Source: Verrucomicrobiota bacterium
GTDB taxonomy: Bacteria; Verrucomicrobiota; Verrucomicrobiia; Opitutales; UBA953
Direction: 5' to 3'
NCBI GenBank assembly: GCA_009924965.1
Contig: RFQN01000025.1
Location: forward strand, 1-12,150
DNA: 12,150 bases
Shown piece after piece: positions 7,117 to 12,150 of the stretch (its first letter is position 1; every line of letters begins with the position of its first letter). The translations under genes were made by a program, and so were the position numbers. The notes beneath the pieces are model-generated. The model was not told the DNA's origin, ran no database searches, and saw nothing but the letters and a program-made list of their open reading frames with translations.

Positions 7117-7125
7117 CCTATTTTT
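7107..7125 (+). terminator. Weak terminator-like hairpin overlapping the stop of the secreted-protein gene
   Basis: AGGC (7107-7110), a CAATA loop and GCCT (7116-7119) form a 4-bp hairpin followed by A and five T residues (7121-7125). The TAG stop codon (7114-7116) lies within it. The layout resembles an intrinsic terminator, but the stem is short, so termination would be weak at best. Confidence 0.25.
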
Positions 7126-7173
7126 CGCCTCGCAGTAGGGGGCTGGGGGCTTAAGTCTTATCCATTCCCCCGC

Positions 7174-8379
7174 ATGAGCGACGCTCAAACCAGGCCGTCC
7201 GGAAGTTCCGTCTCCGACTTAGAAGTCAAGGATGCCCAAATCATCTTCGACTCCGTCTGGGCTTCCTTGGAGCGTGAGTTTGGCCGGGCGAAGCTGTCTT
7301 TCCCGCGGGAGATCTTCTGGCTCAACGGCGCCCCGGGCGCCGGTAAGGGCACGAACACCCAGTTCATCCTGCAGTATCGCGATTATGGCGCCGAACCCAT
7401 CGTGGTCAGCGACTTGCTCTCCAGCCCGGAAGCCAAGAAGCGCATCGACGCCGGCATGCTCGTGGGCGACCGCGAGGTCGTCGAACTGCTGTTCCGCAAA
7501 CTCCTCGAGCCTCAGTTCGAAACGGGCGCCGTCGTCGATGGTTTCCCGCGTTCGATGGTGCAGGTGGAGTGCTTGAAGCACCTCTTCTCGCGCCTGAACG
7601 AGCTTCGCCAGGAATTCCGGCATTCCCCGGAAGGCGTGCGCTTCCCCAAGCCGCATTTCCATATCCTCGTCCTGTTCGTCGACGAAAACGAGTCCGTCCG
7701 CCGCCAGCTCAAGCGTGGCGCCGAGGCCATCGCCCAAGCCGAACGCGCCAAGGCCGATGGCGTAGCCACCCCGGAAGTCCGCAAGACCGACCTCAGCGCC
7801 GAAGCCGCCCGCAACCGCTACCGCGTCTTCAAGGAGCGCACGTACGAGCCGCTGCAGTCGCTGCGGGACATCTTCCACTACCACTTCATCAACGCGCACG
7901 GCTCGCTGCCCGAGGTCCAGGCCCGTATCATCAAGGAACTCCAGTACCAGAGCTCGCTGGAGCTGTCGGAAGAGACCTATGACTTGATTTCGCCGATTCC
8001 GTTGTCGTCGCAGATCGTCCAGCACGCCCGACAGGACTTGGTCCGCCGCCTCGACGACTACGCCGAGCGCCATGCCGTCGTCTTCCGCCGCGTGATCGAC
8101 CTGATCCAGGACAAGTTCCTGCCCATCATCCGTTCGCACGCCATCTCGGGCCAAGCCCACGTCAACACCGAGACCCCGGTCTTCGACGATGCCTTGGCGA
8201 TCGCGATGTTCATCGATATCTTCTCCGAGCGTGGCTTCCACGCCGTCGTCGACCTACACCGCATCGAGATCCCGGAAAGCGTCGAGCCCATCAGCGGCCG
8301 CATCCTGACGCGCGTGAAGAAGGTCTGGCGCGTCTCCATCCGCTTCGAAGGCTCCGAGATCCGCCGCGGCGGCGCTTAA
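7174..8379 (+). CDS. Adenylate-kinase-like nucleoside monophosphate kinase with unrecognised C-terminal domain
   Basis: 401 residues, about twice a normal adenylate kinase (about 215). The P-loop is GAPGAGKGT at residues 52-60, not within the first 10-15 residues as in Adk. The NMP-binding segment (VVSDLLSSPEAKKRIDAGML) replaces the usual TGDMLR and lacks its arginine. DGFPR (122-126) keeps the AMP-contacting arginine. VRKTD (about 202-206) and ARNRYRVFKE, about ten residues further on, parallel the catalytic arginines of E. coli Adk (TRKDD, VRKRL). The lid between them is short and has no zinc cysteines. The kinase core ends at about residue 245. The remaining 150 residues, with an amphipathic helical start, then FIDIFSERGFHAVVDLH and a basic C-terminal strand ending IRFEGSEIRR, match nothing I know. 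The likely reaction is ATP + NMP to ADP + NDP in the cytoplasm, but substrate choice is open. ATG at 7174 follows a TATCCA element by 9 bases. I give no adk symbol because the true adk may be elsewhere. Confidence 0.85.
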   Translation: MSDAQTRPSGSSVSDLEVKDAQIIFDSVWASLEREFGRAKLSFPREIFWLNGAPGAGKGTNTQFILQYRDYGAEPIVVSDLLSSPEAKKRIDAGMLVGDREVVELLFRKLLEPQFETGAVVDGFPRSMVQVECLKHLFSRLNELRQEFRHSPEGVRFPKPHFHILVLFVDENESVRRQLKRGAEAIAQAERAKADGVATPEVRKTDLSAEAARNRYRVFKERTYEPLQSLRDIFHYHFINAHGSLPEVQARIIKELQYQSSLELSEETYDLISPIPLSSQIVQHARQDLVRRLDDYAERHAVVFRRVIDLIQDKFLPIIRSHAISGQAHVNTETPVFDDALAIAMFIDIFSERGFHAVVDLHRIEIPESVEPISGRILTRVKKVWRVSIRFEGSEIRRGGA

Positions 8380-8385
8380 GCGACT

Positions 8386-9795
8386 TTAGGCCAGGATTGG
8401 TTTGATCACGTGGCCGTGGACGTCCGTGAGGCGGAAGTCGCGTCCGCCGAAGCGGTAGGTGAGCTTTTCGTGGTCGAGCCCGAGCTGATGGAGGATGGTC
8501 GCCCAGAAGTCGTAGACGGTCAGCGGTTGGTCGACCGCATAATAGCCAAGTTCGTCGGTCGCGCCGAAGGCCGTGCCGGCCTTGAAGCCACCACCGGCCA
8601 CCCAGAGGCTGAAGCCGTAGGGGTTGTGGTCGCGTCCATCGCTGCCTTGCGAGAACGGCGTACGTCCGAACTCGCCGGAGAAGATGACGATCGTGCTCTC
8701 GAGGAGGCCGCGTTGCTTCAGGTCCTTGAGCAAGGCGGCGATGGGTTGGTCGACTTGGTGGGCCATGGCTCCGTGGCCTTTGGCGATGGCGCCATGCTGG
8801 TCCCAGGGGTTCGGGCCGTTGCCGGCGCCGATGCCCGCGGACAGGCAGCTCAATTCGACGAAGCGGACGCCGCGCTCCACCAGGCGGCGGGCCAGCAAGG
8901 CCTGCCGGGCGTAGCTGGCGGTGAGTTTGTCCGGTGAGTTGAGGCCATACATCTGCTTGGTCGCCTCGGTCTCGCCTTGCAGGTCGCAGACCTCCGGGAC
9001 GGCCGCCTGCATGCGGTAGGCGGTCTCGTAGTTGCGGATGGCGGCGTCGACCTGTGGCTCGCCGGCGGTTGCGGCGAAGGCTTGGTCGACTTCTTGGATG
9101 AAGCCTAGCCGGCGGCGTTGTGCCGCATCGGCTTCGCCTGGCTTGATGTTGGCCAGGGCCAGTGTGCCGTCCGCCTTGAGGATCGAGGCTTGGTGCTGCC
9201 CCGGGAGGTAGCCGTTGCTGTAGAGGCCGACCCCGCCATGCGGCACGACGGCACTGCCGCTCTGCAGGACGACGAAGCCCGGCAGGTTCTGGTTCGCCGA
9301 GCCGAGCCCGTAGGTCAGCCATGCGCCGGCGCTGGGGTGGCCCATGAAGGGGAAGCCGGTGTGGAAGAAGTAATTCCCTTGGGCATGTTCGCTGACCTTG
9401 CTCGTCATGGAGCGGACGATGGTGAGGTCGTCGGCGCAGCCGGCGATCTGCGGAAAGAGGTTGGTCATCTCCAGGCCCGACTGCCCGTAGCGCTGCGCCT
9501 GCCAGGGGCTGCCCATGACTTTGCCGTTGTCGTTGAAGACCGTGCGCTGGATCGGCACAGGCATCGGCTGGCCGTGAAGCCGCGTGAGCGCCGGCTTCGG
9601 GTCGAAGGAGTCCACATGCGAGACGCCGCCGGACATATAGCAGAAGATGACATTCTTCGCCTTGGCGCGAGGGCCGGAACGGGTGTTGGTCGGACTGGCG
9701 CCGAAGGCTGGTGACGAGAGCAGGCTGGACAGCGCGATGCCGCCGAAACCGAGCGAGCAACGGCGGAGGAGTTCACGGCGCGAAAGAGGGTGCAT
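8386..9795 (-). CDS. DUF1501 family protein, Tat-exported
   Basis: 469 residues, complete. The N-terminus MHPLSRRELLRRCSLGFGG carries a twin-arginine motif (SRRELL), followed by a hydrophobic segment and a cleavage site near SPAFGA, so folded export across the inner membrane is expected. Family hallmarks are FCYMSGGVSHVDSFDPKP at the start of the mature domain, HAQGNYFFHTGFPFMGHPS, GEFGRTP (374-380), DGRDHNPYGFSLWVAGGGFK (from residue 386) and a C-terminal HVIKPILA. DUF1501 proteins have an alkaline-phosphatase/sulfatase-like fold and are almost always encoded next to a DUF1553 protein in Planctomycetota and Verrucomicrobiota; the substrate is not established, and polysaccharide desulfation or degradation is only a suggestion. 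The ATG lies 1 base after the TAA of the upstream gene, indicating an operon with translational coupling. The stop is 6 bases from that of the convergent kinase-like gene. Confidence 0.92.
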   Translation of the reverse strand: MHPLSRRELLRRCSLGFGGIALSSLLSSPAFGASPTNTRSGPRAKAKNVIFCYMSGGVSHVDSFDPKPALTRLHGQPMPVPIQRTVFNDNGKVMGSPWQAQRYGQSGLEMTNLFPQIAGCADDLTIVRSMTSKVSEHAQGNYFFHTGFPFMGHPSAGAWLTYGLGSANQNLPGFVVLQSGSAVVPHGGVGLYSNGYLPGQHQASILKADGTLALANIKPGEADAAQRRRLGFIQEVDQAFAATAGEPQVDAAIRNYETAYRMQAAVPEVCDLQGETEATKQMYGLNSPDKLTASYARQALLARRLVERGVRFVELSCLSAGIGAGNGPNPWDQHGAIAKGHGAMAHQVDQPIAALLKDLKQRGLLESTIVIFSGEFGRTPFSQGSDGRDHNPYGFSLWVAGGGFKAGTAFGATDELGYYAVDQPLTVYDFWATILHQLGLDHEKLTYRFGGRDFRLTDVHGHVIKPILA

Positions 9796-9796
9796 G

Positions 9797-12150
9797 TTAT
9801 TTGACGTAGAGGAACTCCTTGAGGTTGAGGACGGACTGCGCGAAGTCCGCCCAGGCTTGGTTGGGCGCGGTCGCCTTCAGACCGGCCACATAGCGGAGCG
9901 CCGCTGCTTGCTCCTCAGGGCGGGCCTTCCGGCCGAGCGCCTGGAGGAACAAAGCGTCGACCTTGGCCTGGTCGCTGGCGGTCGGCTCAAGCTGCGCCGA
10001 CCAGCGGCGGGCGGTCTCGAGGACGAACGGGTCGTTGAGGAGCGTCAATGATTGGGCCGGGACGTTCGTGCTGTCGCGCCGGCCGACGGTGGTGAAGGGT
10101 TTGGGGCCGTCGAAGGTCGTGATGAAGGGGTTGAGCGCGTTGCGTCGGATCAGCAGGTAGACGCTGCGGCGCGTCTGGTCCCGGGCGGGAGCCAGCGCGT
10201 TGTCGCCCGGGCCATACATGCGGTGCTCCAGCCGTCCGGCCAAGGCGAGGCAGGTGTCGCGGAGCGCTTCGCCTTCGAGCCTACGGACCCGCATGTGCGA
10301 GAGGAGGTCGTTGGCGCCGTCCCGGGCGGTGGATTCGGCCGTCGGTGCGCTGGAACGGCAGAAGGCCTCCGTCAGCAGCAGCTCGCGCAGCATGGCCTTC
10401 ACTGACCAGCGCTCTGCGACGAAACGGTGGGCGAGGTAGTCGAGCAGCTCCGGGTGCGTCGGGGTGTCGCCCAGCCGTCCGAAGTTATCGACCGTCCCGA
10501 CCAGGCCGCGGCCGAAGGTGTAGTGCCAAAGCCGATTGACCATGACCCGGGCCGTCAAGGGGTTGTCCACGGCGGTCAACTTCGCCGCGAGTTCGAGACG
10601 TCCGCTGCCGGAGGTGTGGAAGGGTTGCGGATCCAGGATTTCTAAGAAGCGTCGTGCGGTCGGTGCGGCCGGCTTGCGGTGGTCGCCCCGGACGTAAAGG
10701 GGTTGGTCAAAGCCGGGCGCTTCCCAGAGACCAGGGGCACGGCGTGGAACGGAGACCTCGGCTTCGAGCCGCCGATATTCCGCGGTGAGTTCCGCCAGGC
10801 GCGGCGAGGCGGCGAGACTGGCGTCCAGGACCCCGTGACGGAGGGCACCGTCGAGCAGGGCGACCTGCGCTTCGTCGGCTTCGTCGCGTCCCCAGGCTTG
10901 GGCCGCGGTCACGAGCGCAGCCACGGCTTCGTCGACGGTGCGCAAGGTCGGCTTAGTCACGCTGGTCGCTGTGCCTTTCGGGAGGTCGGCCTTCGCGTCA
11001 TGGAAGCGGACTTGGCGGAGGCCGAACCAGCCTAGTTCGCCCGTCTTGCCGTCGGGGTTGGGCGAGTCGTCGGGTAGGGTGAGCTCCAAGTAGGCGTAGG
11101 AACCTTTTCGATACGCCGTGTCGAGCGTGAGCCAGGTGGGCTCCTCGGTATGGACGGAGGCCTTGGGGAAGCGGGAGCCGCCCGGGGAGAGCGGGTAATT
11201 GTCTGGGATGAGCCGGAGGGTCGCCCCGCGTCCCATGGCCTGGACGCTGATGAAATCCGTGGTGATGAGGAAGCGCGGCGAGGTGAGGACCGCGCTGTGC
11301 TTGAGGGAAAGGGGGTGGGAGTGCAGGCCGGCGGGCAGGAGGCGACGGACGACCTCCGTTCCGCTGGTCTCGATCCGGAACTCGCCCGGCGTGTGTCGCG
11401 CTTCGAGGCCATTGCCATGCCGTATCCACTGATCGGCCGCGGCGCCGGTGAGGTCCCAGTGGGGGGCGGTGCTGGACGTAGTCGGAACTGCCGACGGGCG
11501 TAGTCCTGTTCGGTTGAAGCCAGTGGCGTGGAGTGGATGCGTGGGATCGGACACACCGGCGAGGCTAGCGGCGAGTCTGCTTTCAGCCCGCGGGCGTTCG
11601 CCCAGTTTGGCCCGCAACGAGGCCGCTTCGTCGCGCATGGCCTGGGACGCTTCGTCCTTGGCGGCCGGGGTGGCTACATCGCTGCGCAGGATCCCGGCGC
11701 GGAAAGAGGCGCGGATTTGCTCCGGCGAGAGGGCACGGTCGTACAGCCGGGCCTCTTCAAGCTCGCCTTGTAGGAAGGCTTTGCCTCCGCCTGTATGCCG
11801 CCGTCCAAAGAGTACATGGGCCTGGGCTGAGGCGAAAACATGCAACGCGGCGGCGGCGTTGGCCGGGTCGTAAGCATGGCCATAGGGTTCGCCGTTTCGG
11901 TACAGCGTTGTCTGGCCGTCGGCCGAGTAGGTGATGGCGATGTGCACGTGTTCGGCTGGCCCGGCGGTTTCGGCGGGGCCGTCGACGTTGCGGGTGCGGA
12001 CACCGTTGTCGCTGCCTGACATCCAGCGTTGCGGTTGCTTCTCGGCGAAGACGATGGAGTCGAAGACCTTACCGCCGAGCGATTCAATGGTCAGCACGCC
12101 ACCCCCGCTTTGGGCGAGGGTCGGCAAGAGGACCCACGCCTCCAAGGTCT
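9797..12150 (-). CDS. LamG-DUF1553 (PSD1) protein, 3' part; N-terminus beyond window
   Basis: The reading frame is open through the right edge, so this is the C-terminal portion (about 784 codons) of a larger protein. From the edge inward: a Laminin-G/concanavalin-like domain (TLEAWVLLPTLAQSGGGV at the start, HIAITYSADGQTTLYRNGEP in the middle, ARLYDRALSPEQIRASF at the end); a linker rich in Ala, Glu and Arg; a jelly-roll-like region (GLHSHPLSLKHSAVLTSPRF, RKGSYAYLELTLPDD); then DUF1553 with its signature RVMVNRLWHYTFGRGLVGTV, the following DNFGRLGDTPTHPELLDYLA, and SVYLLIRRNALNPFITTFDG leading to RDSTNVPAQSLTLLNDPFV. Relatives often carry a planctomycete-type cytochrome c domain (PSCyt1) and DUF1549 upstream of LamG; those would lie outside the window and no CXXCH is visible here. 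It is probably periplasmic or envelope-associated and functions with the DUF1501 partner encoded 1 base downstream. The TTG near 12145 is an internal leucine, not a start. Confidence 0.9.
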   Translation of the reverse strand, partial: TLEAWVLLPTLAQSGGGVLTIESLGGKVFDSIVFAEKQPQRWMSGSDNGVRTRNVDGPAETAGPAEHVHIAITYSADGQTTLYRNGEPYGHAYDPANAAAALHVFASAQAHVLFGRRHTGGGKAFLQGELEEARLYDRALSPEQIRASFRAGILRSDVATPAAKDEASQAMRDEAASLRAKLGERPRAESRLAASLAGVSDPTHPLHATGFNRTGLRPSAVPTTSSTAPHWDLTGAAADQWIRHGNGLEARHTPGEFRIETSGTEVVRRLLPAGLHSHPLSLKHSAVLTSPRFLITTDFISVQAMGRGATLRLIPDNYPLSPGGSRFPKASVHTEEPTWLTLDTAYRKGSYAYLELTLPDDSPNPDGKTGELGWFGLRQVRFHDAKADLPKGTATSVTKPTLRTVDEAVAALVTAAQAWGRDEADEAQVALLDGALRHGVLDASLAASPRLAELTAEYRRLEAEVSVPRRAPGLWEAPGFDQPLYVRGDHRKPAAPTARRFLEILDPQPFHTSGSGRLELAAKLTAVDNPLTARVMVNRLWHYTFGRGLVGTVDNFGRLGDTPTHPELLDYLAHRFVAERWSVKAMLRELLLTEAFCRSSAPTAESTARDGANDLLSHMRVRRLEGEALRDTCLALAGRLEHRMYGPGDNALAPARDQTRRSVYLLIRRNALNPFITTFDGPKPFTTVGRRDSTNVPAQSLTLLNDPFVLETARRWSAQLEPTASDQAKVDALFLQALGRKARPEEQAAALRYVAGLKATAPNQAWADFAQSVLNLKEFLYVK

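Noticed and set aside
7136..7171. GGGGG/CCCCC stem before the kinase-like gene
   Set aside because: Loop of 17 bases and only homopolymer arms in a G-rich stretch; not convincing as a structure.
7219..8241. 340-codon minus-strand open frame opposite the kinase-like gene
   Set aside because: Shadow frame; Val/Asp/Leu/Glu-rich translation without motifs, while the plus frame has P-loop and DGFPR motifs.
8291..9760. 489-codon minus-strand open frame inside the DUF1501 gene
   Set aside because: The translation is dominated by Arg, Pro and His with no family features; it is another frame of the DUF1501 gene.

Overview
The window looks like chromosomal DNA from a GC-rich Verrucomicrobiota bacterium, most likely of the Opitutae type. 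This rests on a convincing DUF1553/DUF1501 pair, which is a hallmark of Planctomycetota and Verrucomicrobiota, on the scarcity of Shine-Dalgarno sequences before start codons, and on several housekeeping proteins carrying lineage-type extensions. The taxonomy is an inference; no rRNA or marker gene is present. Coding density is very high. The longest stretch without a gene is under 100 bases, and I see no tRNA, rRNA, CRISPR, insertion sequence or prophage.

Layout. (1) Positions 1-1353, minus strand: the end-to-start junction of a YejB/YejE-type peptide ABC importer. yejB is complete and overlaps the start of yejE by 4 bases; yejE runs off the left edge. (2) A 94-bp divergent intergenic region. 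(3) Positions 1448-3558, plus strand: an Aas-like fusion of a PlsC-type acyltransferase with an acyl-ACP/acyl-CoA synthetase. Its C-terminal subdomain has suffered an out-of-frame deletion, and the last 31 codons survive in another frame. (4) Positions 3612-6182, plus: glycogen/maltodextrin phosphorylase with a lysine/proline/alanine-rich N-terminal tail. (5) Positions 6226-7116, plus: a predicted secreted protein of unknown function starting at GTG. (6) Positions 7174-8379, plus: an adenylate-kinase-like P-loop kinase with a 50-residue N-terminal extension and a C-terminal domain of about 150 residues that I do not recognise. (7) Positions 8386-12150, minus, convergent with the previous gene and only 6 bases away: a Tat-exported DUF1501 protein and, 1 base upstream of it, the 3' part of a large LamG-DUF1553 protein that continues past the right edge.

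How the genes relate. The two minus-strand blocks are each clear operons (ATGA overlap; 1-base spacing). The four plus-strand genes are collinear with gaps of 43-103 bases, counting from the readable stops. They have no obvious common pathway (phospholipid repair, glycogen breakdown, unknown envelope function, nucleotide metabolism) and several seem to have their own promoter. The window is mostly ordinary. The best leads are the broken aas gene, the unrecognised C-terminal domain on the kinase, an 80-residue insertion in a periplasmic loop of YejB, and a recurring TATC-like element 7-9 bases before start codons that hints at leaderless transcripts.
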